NCBI RefSeq assembly: GCF_000331775.1
Contig: NZ_CAPJ01000298.1
Span: 1-5,277, forward strand
Origin: Xanthomonas translucens pv. translucens DSM 18974
GTDB lineage: Bacteria > Pseudomonadota > Gammaproteobacteria > Xanthomonadales > Xanthomonadaceae
Length of the DNA stretch: 5,277 nucleotides
Reading direction: 5' to 3'
Positions 1 through 5,277 of the stretch are shown here, one piece after another; the stretch's first letter is position 1; each line of letters starts with the position of its first letter. A program made the position numbers and the translations under genes. Below the pieces are notes generated by a model that did no database searches, was not told where the DNA came from, and saw only the letters and a program-made list of their open reading frames with translations.

Positions 1-1231
1 TGGCATGCTGGCCCAACTGCGCGGCGGCCTGTGTGGTGCGATTGACCATGTCGCCGGCAGCCTCCATCCCCTGCCCGGCCCGCTGTCCGGCCTGCGCCAT
101 CGCACCACCCACGCCGCGACCCAGCCGCGCGCCCTGTGCGGTCGCATACACCATGTCCAGCATCGGCCCGGAGAAATTGGACACCTCGCGCAACGACAAA
201 TGCCGCGCGCGATCGACCGGGCCGCTGCTTGGGTCATCCGGATGTTCGCGCCGCTTGGCCGCCAGCAAGGGCTGCGCCTGCCCGGCCGCCAGCGGCAACT
301 CGCGCAGCAACTGCGCCGTATCGCCCTGCTCCAGCCGGTCCAGGAACGCATGCACCGACGGCTGCGCATAGCGCGGCACCGCCGCATCCAGCTGGCTGGC
401 CAGCAGCGCCTTGCCTTGCGGCAGGTCCTTGAGCAGGGTGCTGGTTTCCTTCAATACCCCGCCCAGTTCCTCGCGCCGGAACGCATCCAGCCGGTGGATG
501 TTCTGCTGGATGCCGTCGTTGAGAATCTCGCCGGCGACCTGGTAGGCGACTACATTCTTTTGCGTGTCGTAGACCGTCAGTCCGTTTTCCTGCGCGAAGC
601 GTTGCGCGGTAAGCGGGTGCAGGCCGGCGGCGTTGAAGGTGGTCGTGTGGACGCCGGTCACCGCTGCCGCTGCGGAGGCCTCGCCACCGCCGAGGGAATG
701 GCCGGCGAGTTCGAAATCCATTTTTTGGTCTTTCAATGCAGACGCAAGACGCATCGCACGATCGTAATAATCTGTCTGCAGTCCCACCGACTGCGGGAAA
801 TTATTGGCCAAGAAATCCTCGCCAGTGGTTTCGCGTAGGCCGTCGGGCGTCAGCACCTGCCCGGACGACCCCTTAAATACAACGACCGGCTTGTATCCCG
901 GCCCCAAAACGGCTGGATCGTGGAGATAGATTTCGGCGCGGAAGCCAGAATTATCGGGCTTTAGAAAGTAAGCAATCTGCTCATCCGTCATATTCAGCTG
1001 TGGCGCGTACTCGCGCAGCTTATCCAGGTGCTCGCTGGCACGCATCCATCCGGCATCCGGCTGCCCCTGGCCCTTGGCAGCGTCGTACACGTCATCCGCC
1101 ACGCCCGCGATCTCACGGTCGTGGTACAGCTGCTGGAGTTGCGTAGCTTGCTGCTGTGCTTGCGGATCGTTGCTGGCGCTCAGTTGTTCCAGCAGGGCAC
1201 GCTGTTGTTGGTGTTCGGCAAGACTTGGCAT
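1..1231 (-). CDS. Lipase-like (class 3 / alpha-beta hydrolase) putative antibacterial effector, C-terminus beyond window edge
   Basis: About 410 codons are visible, open to the left edge with no in-frame stop. The ATG at 1231-1229 is preceded by AAGGAG 7 nt upstream. Residues 1-40 are Gln-rich and probably helical (MPSLAEHQQQ start). A hydrolase core follows: a strand and turn VVVFKGSSG at 116-124, the nucleophile elbow GHSLGG at 177-182 with Ser179 as the likely catalytic serine, then TFNAAGLH at 198-205, as in Mbeg1/DUF2974-like and class 3 lipases. The acid and histidine of the triad are not certain; the GEILND (234-239) and H246 area is a candidate. Residues 250-350 are helical and 365-410 are Gly/Ala/Gln-rich. 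It lies 26 bp downstream of an ankyrin lipoprotein, which suggests a toxin-immunity pair acting on target-cell phospholipids. Xanthomonas T4SS effectors (X-Tfe) include lipases paired with lipoprotein inhibitors, but the C-terminal XVIPCD that would prove this route is not in the window. A T6SS lipase or another exported lipase remains possible. Confidence 0.8.
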   Translation of the reverse strand, partial: MPSLAEHQQQRALLEQLSASNDPQAQQQATQLQQLYHDREIAGVADDVYDAAKGQGQPDAGWMRASEHLDKLREYAPQLNMTDEQIAYFLKPDNSGFRAEIYLHDPAVLGPGYKPVVVFKGSSGQVLTPDGLRETTGEDFLANNFPQSVGLQTDYYDRAMRLASALKDQKMDFELAGHSLGGGEASAAAAVTGVHTTTFNAAGLHPLTAQRFAQENGLTVYDTQKNVVAYQVAGEILNDGIQQNIHRLDAFRREELGGVLKETSTLLKDLPQGKALLASQLDAAVPRYAQPSVHAFLDRLEQGDTAQLLRELPLAAGQAQPLLAAKRREHPDDPSSGPVDRARHLSLREVSNFSGPMLDMVYATAQGARLGRGVGGAMAQAGQRAGQGMEAAGDMVNRTTQAAAQLGQHA

Positions 1232-1238
1232 CTGAAAA

Positions 1239-1244
1239 CTCCTT
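1239..1244 (-). promoter_or_regulatory. Ribosome binding site of the lipase-like toxin
   Basis: AAGGAG reads on the minus strand 7 nt before the ATG at 1231 and fixes the toxin start. The same element with nearly the same flanks occurs before the truncated toxin copy (2364-2369), so translation signals were duplicated along with the gene start. Confidence 0.75.
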
Positions 1245-1257
1245 CTTCAGTAGTCAA

Positions 1258-2106
1258 TCAAAGTAATGGAATGTCTTTTTCTTCGTAGGGGAAATCGAAT
1301 GCCTTTCGCATACTGCGGTAATTTTCCGGCAAGGGTGGACGCTCATGGCCATGTTGCAACAGCCATTGCTGACATTTGCGTTGCCAAGTCGGATCATTCG
1401 GATTTCCAGGATGCCAAAAAATCGCCTCAATTACTCGTCCATCATTAAAATAAGCTCCATGCTGCATCAGCCAATATACCTGGTCAAAACCACCTCTTCC
1501 GGCATATTCAAGAATGATAGGTCTCCCCTGGCTTTCAGCATTCACATCCGCCCCATGCTCCACCAAGAGCTTTACGTTTTGCCACTGGTTTTGCGTCAGA
1601 AACGCCTGAAGAAGCAGGGTTTCATCATTGGTATTCCTTGTATTCGGATCACCACCATGATCCAGCAACAACTTCAGATAGATCGGATCTTCTTGCTTAG
1701 CTGCCCACACCATGGCATTTTCGCTTTTGAAGTGCCGCCCAACGCTACCATCCTTAAAATATTCCACTTTCTGATCCGGCTTGCGCGCATTCGGATCGGC
1801 CCCATTCTCCAGCATCGCCCGCAACCCATCCGGGTTGTGCGTCATGATCGGCCACATCAGCAATGGGTAGCCGTCGGTGGAGAAGATCACGTCCGGGTTG
1901 ACGTGCTCCTCCTTCATCAACCGCCGGATTTCCTTGACATCGCCATGCTCGGCCGCCAGCGCAAGCGCCTGCGCCTTGGGATCGGGAAAGAACGAGGGCA
2001 GGTTGTAGGCCGACTGCTGATACGCTGGCGGCACCGACAACGCATTGCAGCCAGCGCAGGCCAGCAGCAGGAATGACAGCAATAAAGCGCGCAACAGCTC
2101 AGGCAC
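1258..2106 (-). CDS. Ankyrin-repeat lipoprotein, putative immunity protein (copy A)
   Basis: 282 residues starting at GTG (2106-2104), with GAGG 7 nt upstream. No upstream in-frame start is credible. The N-terminus is a lipoprotein signal: a hydrophobic core LLLSFLLLACAGC with Cys17 (LLAC) or Cys20 (CAGC) as the lipidated residue, so the protein should sit in the membrane facing the periplasm. About five ankyrin repeats follow, near residues 45-72, 80-109, 131-158, 162-193 and 196-220, with hallmark segments LLLDHGGDPNTRN and LLVEHGADVN. A possible degenerate sixth lies at 225-256, then a tail ending in EEKDIPLL. It ends 26 bp before the toxin ATG, so the two are probably co-transcribed. Ankyrin proteins are a known class of polymorphic-toxin immunity (Imm-Ank), and X-Tfi inhibitors are typically periplasmic lipoproteins. 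I infer that it blocks the lipase-like toxin. It is a paralog of copy B, differing mainly at residues 107-129 and 159-229. Confidence 0.88.
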   Translation of the reverse strand: MPELLRALLLSFLLLACAGCNALSVPPAYQQSAYNLPSFFPDPKAQALALAAEHGDVKEIRRLMKEEHVNPDVIFSTDGYPLLMWPIMTHNPDGLRAMLENGADPNARKPDQKVEYFKDGSVGRHFKSENAMVWAAKQEDPIYLKLLLDHGGDPNTRNTNDETLLLQAFLTQNQWQNVKLLVEHGADVNAESQGRPIILEYAGRGGFDQVYWLMQHGAYFNDGRVIEAIFWHPGNPNDPTWQRKCQQWLLQHGHERPPLPENYRSMRKAFDFPYEEKDIPLL

Positions 2107-2136
2107 GTTCCATCCTCATGAACGGGAAAGGCGCAG

Positions 2137-2153
2137 GTACGGGATCACTGTAC
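2137..2153. promoter_or_regulatory. Inverted repeat in the leader of lipoprotein A
   Basis: GTACGG-N5-CTGTAC is a 6-bp dyad with one mismatch, lying 31 bp upstream of the GTG start and just after the stub stop codon. It corresponds to the perfect dyad before copy B. On the minus strand an AT-richer TATTGTTATGTA stretch precedes it and could hold a -10 box, though no good -35 is visible. An operator or a weak hairpin are both possible. Confidence 0.35.
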
Positions 2154-2164
2154 ATAACAATAGC

Positions 2165-2356
2165 CTAGATCTTGCCCTCGGGCTGCGCCAGACCCTTGGC
2201 AGCACGCGCGCCACCGCGCCGCGACTCCCCCACCATCTTGCGATCGTGGTTCAGATTTTGGAGTTGCGCAGCTTGCTGATGCGCCTGGGGATCGCTGCTT
2301 GCACGCAGCTGGTCGAGCAATGCACGCTGCTGTTGGTGTTCGGCAAGACTGGGCAT
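2165..2356 (-). pseudogene. Truncated copy of the toxin 5' end (63-codon stub)
   Basis: ATG at 2356-2354 with AAGGAG 7 nt upstream. The first ~43 residues closely match the intact toxin (MPSLAEHQQQRALL start, then DPQA and HDR motifs in register). The next stretch diverges with a 3-nt length difference, AAKG aligns again with toxin residues 51-54, and the frame ends with LAQPEGKI-stop. None of the lipase core is present, so it cannot be a toxin. It lies 26 bp after copy B and 58 bp before copy A. The last part, including the TAG, matches the relic upstream of copy B (3272-3316), so the stub looks like a fusion of the toxin start to the lipoprotein leader. With an intact ribosome site and no internal stop it may still be translated as a small peptide; a function is unknown. 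Confidence 0.8.
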
Positions 2357-2382
2357 CTGAAATCTCCTTCTTCAGTAGTCAA

Positions 2383-3213
2383 TCAAAGTAATGGGATGTC
2401 TTTTTCTTCGTAGGGGAAGCCGAACGCTTTGCGCATGCTGCGGTAGTTTTCAGGTAGTGGCGGGCGCTTGTAGCCATGTTGCAGTAACAATTGTTGGCAT
2501 TTGCGCTGCCAGGTCGGATCATTCGGATTGCCCGGATGCCAGAAAACCGCCTCAATTACAACTTCATCCCCATAATCAGCACCATGTTGAATCAGCCAAT
2601 AAGTTTGTTCAAAACCACCACGGGCCGCATAATCGAAAATTATAGGGTCGTTCCGGGTCTTTCCATTAACATCCGCCCCATGCTCCACTAGCAGCTTTAC
2701 GTTCTGCCACTGATTCTGCTTGATGAAGGCATGGAAGAGAAGGGTTTCATTGTTGTCGTTTCGCGTATTCGGATCTCCGCCATGATCCAGCAATAGTTTC
2801 AAGTAGATCGGGTCTTCCTGCTCGGCCGCCCACACCATGGCATTGGCATGATTGGTCTGACTACGCCCGACCTCAGGCGGATACGGCTTGGCCACATTCG
2901 GATCGGCCCCATTCTCCAGCATCGCCCGCAACCCATCCGGGTTGTGCGTCATGATTGGCCACATCAGCAGCGGATCGCCGTCTGTGGAGAAGATCACGTC
3001 CGGGTTGACGTGCTCCTCTTTCATCAACCGCCGGATTTCCTTGACATCGCCATGCTCGGCCGCCAGCGCCAACGCCTGCGCCTTGGGGTCGGGGAAAAAA
3101 GAAGGCAGGTTGTATGCCGACTGCTGATACGCTGGCGGCACCGACAGCGCATTGCAGCCAGCGCAGGCCAGCAGCAGGAATGACAGCAATAAAGCGCGCA
3201 GCAACTTAAGCAC
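2383..3213 (-). CDS. Ankyrin-repeat lipoprotein, putative immunity protein (copy B)
   Basis: 276 residues, GTG start (3213-3211) with the same GAGG ribosome site as copy A. It has the same lipoprotein signal (LLLACAGC, Cys17 or Cys20) and the same ankyrin layout with LLLDHGGDPNTRN and LLVEHGADVN. Residues 4-105 match copy A except one Tyr/Asp difference at position 80, and the last ~20 match except one. The loop after NGADPN is 6 residues shorter, which accounts for the whole length difference, and the later repeats carry many substitutions (for example NGKTRNDPIIFDYAAR against NAESQGRPIILEYAGR). It is the first gene of the probable operon and is followed by a toxin stub rather than an intact toxin. 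I infer an extra immunity protein, either for a related toxin carried by rivals or backing up copy A. Copies A and B might instead both bind the same toxin. Confidence 0.87.
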   Translation of the reverse strand: MLKLLRALLLSFLLLACAGCNALSVPPAYQQSAYNLPSFFPDPKAQALALAAEHGDVKEIRRLMKEEHVNPDVIFSTDGDPLLMWPIMTHNPDGLRAMLENGADPNVAKPYPPEVGRSQTNHANAMVWAAEQEDPIYLKLLLDHGGDPNTRNDNNETLLFHAFIKQNQWQNVKLLVEHGADVNGKTRNDPIIFDYAARGGFEQTYWLIQHGADYGDEVVIEAVFWHPGNPNDPTWQRKCQQLLLQHGYKRPPLPENYRSMRKAFGFPYEEKDIPLL

Positions 3214-3243
3214 GTTCCATCCTCATGAACGGGAAAGGCGCAG

Positions 3244-3260
3244 GTACGGGATCACCGTAC
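3244..3260. promoter_or_regulatory. Perfect inverted repeat in the leader of lipoprotein B
   Basis: GTACGG-N5-CCGTAC is a perfect 6-bp dyad with a 5-bp spacer, 31 bp upstream of the GTG of the first gene in the operon. A CTGACA sequence (minus strand, 3285-3280) could act as a -35, but no convincing -10 follows at the right distance. The position suits an operator controlling the immunity-toxin operon; this is inference. Confidence 0.4.
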
Positions 3261-3271
3261 ATCGCCGTAGC

Positions 3272-3316
3272 CTAGAAGTTGTCAGCGGGCTGCGCCAGCC
3301 CGTTGGCAGCAGCCAT
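3272..3316 (-). pseudogene. Relic matching the 3' end of the toxin stub
   Basis: In the frame MAAANGLAQPADNF-stop, this segment matches the end of the stub at 2165 (AAKGLAQPEGKI-stop), including the TAG and the following bases GGCTA. An in-frame TGA lies three codons upstream (3323-3325) and no clear homology to the toxin is seen farther upstream. It marks the outer border of the duplicated unit and may be the last codons of a lost gene or simply the ancestral leader of the lipoprotein. Confidence 0.5.
3286..3302. other. GC-rich hairpin upstream of the immunity operon
   Basis: CGGGCTG-CGC-CAGCCCG can form a 7-bp stem with a 3-nt loop. No T-run follows on the minus strand, so it is not a typical terminator. 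The equivalent place in the inner leader (2178-2194) keeps the sequence but has lost perfect pairing, which argues against a strongly selected structure. Confidence 0.35.
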
Positions 3317-3534
3317 GCCGCATCACGACCCGGCCGCAGGCATCATGTCCAACGCGGCACGGCATGGCAGACGCGTCGCCCGAATCAGCCTGATGCAGCA
3401 CCGACCCTCGACCTCACCTCGAGCGCCGGCATAGGCCGCGGGTGGCGTTGATGAAACGCGGATCGGCGCTCGGGGATTGGAAAGCCGCACCCTCAGCCCC
3501 TGACGCGAATCCCCGATCGCGCGTCTCGAATCCC
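3317..3534. other. Intergenic stretch without a visible gene
   Basis: Between the outer border of the toxin-immunity locus and the dacC terminator I see no credible coding frame. The stretch holds an inverted repeat CGGGGATT (3471-3478) / AATCCCCG (3508-3515), and CGAATCCC occurs twice (3506-3513, 3526-3533). Such GGGATT-type motifs recall the short repeats scattered between Xanthomonas genes. The operon promoter for the minus-strand locus may also lie here but I cannot place it. Confidence 0.5.
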
Positions 3535-3564
3535 AAAAAAAAGCCGGCGTACGCCGGCTTTTTT
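3535..3564. terminator. Rho-independent terminator after dacC, symmetric
   Basis: A perfect 16-bp palindrome GCCGGCGTACGCCGGC (3543-3558) is flanked by eight A on the left and six T on the right. On the minus strand it begins a few bases after the dacC stop and ends in eight T, so it should stop dacC transcription strongly. The T-run on the plus strand means it could act in both directions. It isolates the toxin-immunity locus from dacC read-through. Confidence 0.93.
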
Positions 3565-3568
3565 CAAC

Positions 3569-4780
3569 TCACTCGGCTTCCCACCACATCCAGAAGCTGT
3601 CCCACAGGCGCTTGAAGAAGCCGGCCTCCTCGACCGCCTTCAGCGCCACCAGCGGCGCTTGCGCGATCACCTTGCCGTCCAGCGAGACCTTCACCGTGCC
3701 GATCGCCTGGCCCTGCTTGATCGGCGCTTCCAGGGTCTTGGGCACGTCGATCGACGGCTTCAGTTCGTTGTAGCGGCCGCGCGGCACGCCGACCAGCAGC
3801 GGCTGCGCCACGCCCAGCAGCACTTCCTTCTCGGTGCCCTTCCACACGCGCTGCTGCGCGACCTGCTTGCCCGACTCGTACAGGCGGTGGGTCTCGTAGA
3901 AACGGAAGCCCCAGTTCAGCAGCGCCAGGCTGTCCTCGGCGCGCTGCTTCTCGGAGCTGTCACCCATCACCACTGCGATCAGGCGCTGGTCGCCACGCTG
4001 CGCCGAGCTGAGCAGGCAGTAGCCGGCCTCGGAGGTGTGGCCGGTCTTGATGCCGTCCACGCTGGGGTCGCGCCACAGCAGCAGGTTGCGGTTCTGCTGG
4101 GTGATGTCGCCGACCTTGAATTCCTTGATCTTGTTGTAGGCGTAGGTTTCCGGATAGTCGCGCACCATCGCCCGGCCCAGCAGCGCCAGGTCGTAGGCGG
4201 TGGTGTAGTGGCCTTCGGCAGACAAGCCGTGGGCGTTGACGAAGTGCGAGCCGGTCATGCCGAGCTTGGCCGCGTAGTTGTTCATCAGCGACGCGAAGGC
4301 TTCCTCGCTGCCGGCGGCGTGTTCGGCCAGCGCGATCGCCGCGTCGTTGCCGGACTGGATCGCCATGCCCTTTTCCATGTCTTCCAGGCGCGCGGCCTGG
4401 TTGACCGGGAAGCCGCTGTAGCTGCCGTCGGTGCCGGCGCCGCCCTCGCGCCAGGCGCGCTCGCTGAGCATGACCTGGTCGTCGCGCTTGATCTTGCCCA
4501 GCTTCAGTTCGGCGGCGATCACGTAGGAGGTCATCACCTTGGTGATGCTGGCCGGGGCCACCCGCACATGCTCGTTCTCGCCGGCCAGCACCTGGCCGGT
4601 GGCGTAGTCCATCAGCACCCAGGACTTGGACACAGCCGGCTTGGGCGCCGGCGGGATCGCCACGGTGGCAGGCGCGGTAGCGGCAGTGGCAGGCGATGCC
4701 GGCACCGGGCCGGGGGTCTGCGCGGAAACCAGGCCCACGGCGAAGGTGGCCACGGCGGCGACGGCGAAGCGGAATTTCAT
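3569..4780 (-). CDS. dacC: D-alanyl-D-alanine carboxypeptidase (PBP5/6 family)
   Basis: 403 residues, ATG start with AGGAG 9 nt upstream (4790-4794). The enzyme removes the terminal D-Ala of peptidoglycan pentapeptides in the periplasm and so limits cross-linking. A Sec signal peptide (residues 1-20, cleavage after VSA) is followed by an Ala/Pro-rich linker to about residue 50. All three active-site motifs of serine penicillin-binding proteins are present: SITK at 78-81 (Ser78 nucleophile, Lys81), SGN at 143-145 and KTG at 245-247. Residues ~305-383 form the beta-rich C-terminal PBP5 domain. The end, GFFKRLWDSFWMWWE, is the amphipathic helix that anchors this family to the inner membrane. Length and motifs look complete. 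It follows the rlpA-like gene, as in other gammaproteobacteria (mltB/sltB-rlpA-dacC), and is closed by a strong terminator. Some annotations would call it dacA. Confidence 0.97.
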   Translation of the reverse strand: MKFRFAVAAVATFAVGLVSAQTPGPVPASPATAATAPATVAIPPAPKPAVSKSWVLMDYATGQVLAGENEHVRVAPASITKVMTSYVIAAELKLGKIKRDDQVMLSERAWREGGAGTDGSYSGFPVNQAARLEDMEKGMAIQSGNDAAIALAEHAAGSEEAFASLMNNYAAKLGMTGSHFVNAHGLSAEGHYTTAYDLALLGRAMVRDYPETYAYNKIKEFKVGDITQQNRNLLLWRDPSVDGIKTGHTSEAGYCLLSSAQRGDQRLIAVVMGDSSEKQRAEDSLALLNWGFRFYETHRLYESGKQVAQQRVWKGTEKEVLLGVAQPLLVGVPRGRYNELKPSIDVPKTLEAPIKQGQAIGTVKVSLDGKVIAQAPLVALKAVEEAGFFKRLWDSFWMWWEAE

Positions 4781-4973
4781 CTAAAACGACTCCTGGCAGG
4801 CCCGAGGGCCGATGGTAAACAAGGCATTGTAGGGCTAGCCGGCGCCGAGCCAGCTACGGCGGCGGCGCAGGCGGGAGGCGGCGTTAAGCCATTGGCGCTG
4901 GAACGGCACGCGCGCCTGGCGACGGCGGGCGGGCGGCGGCGCCAGCGACAGGCCTGCGGTTTCGCCGGGCGCC
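4781..4973 (-). promoter_or_regulatory. rlpA-dacC intergenic region with possible dacC promoter
   Basis: This 193-bp gap contains the minus-strand hexamer TACAAT (4826-4831), a 5 of 6 match to the -10 consensus, 45 bp before the dacC ATG. No good -35 stands 16-18 bp upstream, so the call is weak. The rest is very GC-rich and shows no terminator, so read-through from rlpA is also possible. Confidence 0.3.
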
Positions 4974-5277
4974 TCAGTCCTTGACGATCTGCGGACGGCC
5001 GAAGCCGAGGCCGGCGATGCGGCTGGCCAGCTCGGTGGCGCGGCCATGGTCTTCGGCGGCGACCCGCAGCCGCCACAGCGTGCGCCCGCCGGACACGATG
5101 TCGCTGACGCTGGCGCCGACGATGCCGGCCGAGGCCAGCTGCGACAGCGCGCGGTTGGCGTTTTCGCGGCTGGCGAAGCTGGCCACCTGCAACAGGATGC
5201 CGAGCGGACCGCGCGCGGCGGCGTTGTCGGCGGCGGCGCGGGTCGCCGACACGACCGGCGCGGCTGGGGCTGGGGCT
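4974..5277 (-). CDS. rlpA: SPOR-domain protein, likely RlpA septal lytic transglycosylase, 3' end only
   Basis: The last ~101 residues are visible; the gene continues beyond the right edge. An Ala/Pro-rich linker (APAPAAPV just inside the edge) leads into a SPOR domain: ILLQVASFASRENANRAL, then a second half with LWRLRVAAEDHGRATELASRI, ending GRPQIVKD. SPOR domains bind denuded peptidoglycan glycans at the division septum. RlpA proteins combine a lipoprotein signal, a double-psi beta-barrel lytic transglycosylase domain and a C-terminal SPOR domain, and are commonly encoded directly before dacC. The catalytic barrel is not in view, so another SPOR protein cannot be excluded, but the neighbour favours RlpA. 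No start is assigned; GTG at 5252 is internal. Confidence 0.8.
   Translation of the reverse strand, partial: APAPAAPVVSATRAAADNAAARGPLGILLQVASFASRENANRALSQLASAGIVGASVSDIVSGGRTLWRLRVAAEDHGRATELASRIAGLGFGRPQIVKD

Larger units (their letters stand above)
1071..2203 (-). repeat. Tandem repeat unit, copy A (leader, lipoprotein A, toxin start)
   Basis: This is a head-to-tail partner of 2193-3310. On the minus strand the unit runs from the AAKGLAQP segment through the lipoprotein leader and gene into the first ~54 codons of the toxin, to the matching AAKG segment. Flanking landmarks match: the dyad, the GAGG site, the lipoprotein gene, the 26-bp gap and the AAKGGAG site. Landmark distances between copies are 1107 bp at the lipoprotein start and 1125 bp at its stop; the 18-bp difference is the 6-codon loop. 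Confidence 0.85.
2193..3310 (-). repeat. Tandem repeat unit, copy B (leader, lipoprotein B, toxin stub)
   Basis: This is the other copy of the unit. The ~300 bp at the 5' end of the lipoprotein gene and the ~100 bp around its 3' end and the toxin start are almost identical to copy A, while the middle of the gene has diverged. The unit abuts copy A at the cccttggcagc segment (2193-2203), which is repeated in the intact toxin (1071-1081) and, with one inserted base, at 3299-3310. Confidence 0.85.

Noticed and set aside
5..838. 277-codon plus-strand open frame opposite the lipase-like gene
   Set aside because: Arg/His/Gln-rich composition without recognisable motifs, while the minus frame shows the GHSLGG lipase core and a good ribosome site.
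1345..2076. Plus-strand open frame of 243 codons opposite lipoprotein A
   Set aside because: Mirrors the ankyrin gene; a similar shadow appears opposite lipoprotein B (2848-3183) simply because the DNA is duplicated.
1071..3310. Insertion sequence or transposon as cause of the duplication
   Set aside because: No transposase frame, terminal inverted repeats or target-site duplication seen at the borders; the repeat ends coincide with short internal homology instead.
3471..3515. Inverted repeat CGGGGATT / AATCCCCG as a terminator or attachment site
   Set aside because: The arms are 29 bp apart with no T-run, and the motif resembles common scattered intergenic repeats.
3659..4984. 441-codon plus-strand open frame opposite dacC
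   Set aside because: It is antisense to a gene with complete PBP motifs, has low-complexity His/Arg/Ala/Gly composition, and is a usual by-product of high third-position GC.
4777..5076. Minus-strand frames across the rlpA-dacC gap
   Set aside because: Arg/Ala/Pro-rich, overlap the SPOR coding frame out of phase, and have no ribosome site or family resemblance.
1..5277. CRISPR array, tRNA or rRNA genes
   Set aside because: No regularly spaced short direct repeats and no cloverleaf or rRNA-like sequence recognised on either strand.

Overview
The window reads as a chromosomal segment of a GC-rich gammaproteobacterium, most likely Xanthomonas or a close relative in Xanthomonadaceae. This rests on a typical Xanthomonas-like PBP5/6 carboxypeptidase next to an RlpA-type SPOR protein, and on a toxin-immunity layout that resembles the antibacterial type IV secretion effectors (X-Tfe) and lipoprotein inhibitors (X-Tfi) of that family. 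All supported genes lie on the minus strand. The long plus-strand reading frames are shadows caused by high GC.

Reading along the minus strand (right to left): 5277-4974 is the 3' end of an rlpA-like gene (Ala/Pro linker plus SPOR domain). A 193 bp gap with a possible -10 box follows. Then comes dacC (4780-3569), a complete D-Ala-D-Ala carboxypeptidase, ended by a strong symmetric terminator (3564-3535). The stretch 3534-3317 holds no gene that I can see.

From 3316 to the left edge lies one toxin-immunity locus that appears to form an operon: a short relic ending in GLAQPADNF-stop, an ankyrin-repeat lipoprotein (copy B), a 63-codon toxin stub, a second ankyrin-repeat lipoprotein (copy A), and a long lipase-like protein with a GHSLGG nucleophile elbow that runs off the left edge. 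The two lipoproteins are near-identical over their first ~105 residues and their last ~30. They differ in a central loop and in the later ankyrin repeats, as expected of immunity proteins with diverging specificity.

The main point of interest is the architecture. A unit of about 1.11-1.12 kb (leader + lipoprotein + first ~50 codons of the toxin) is tandemly duplicated. The joint between the two copies is a segment (AAKG-x-x-QP) that also occurs inside the intact toxin gene and, in variant form, upstream of the first lipoprotein. This suggests unequal recombination between short imperfect homologies, which would multiply the immunity gene while leaving only a truncated toxin start. The lipase, ankyrin and lipobox calls come from visible motifs. 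The type IV secretion link is inference, because the toxin C-terminus, where an XVIPCD secretion domain would sit, is outside the window.
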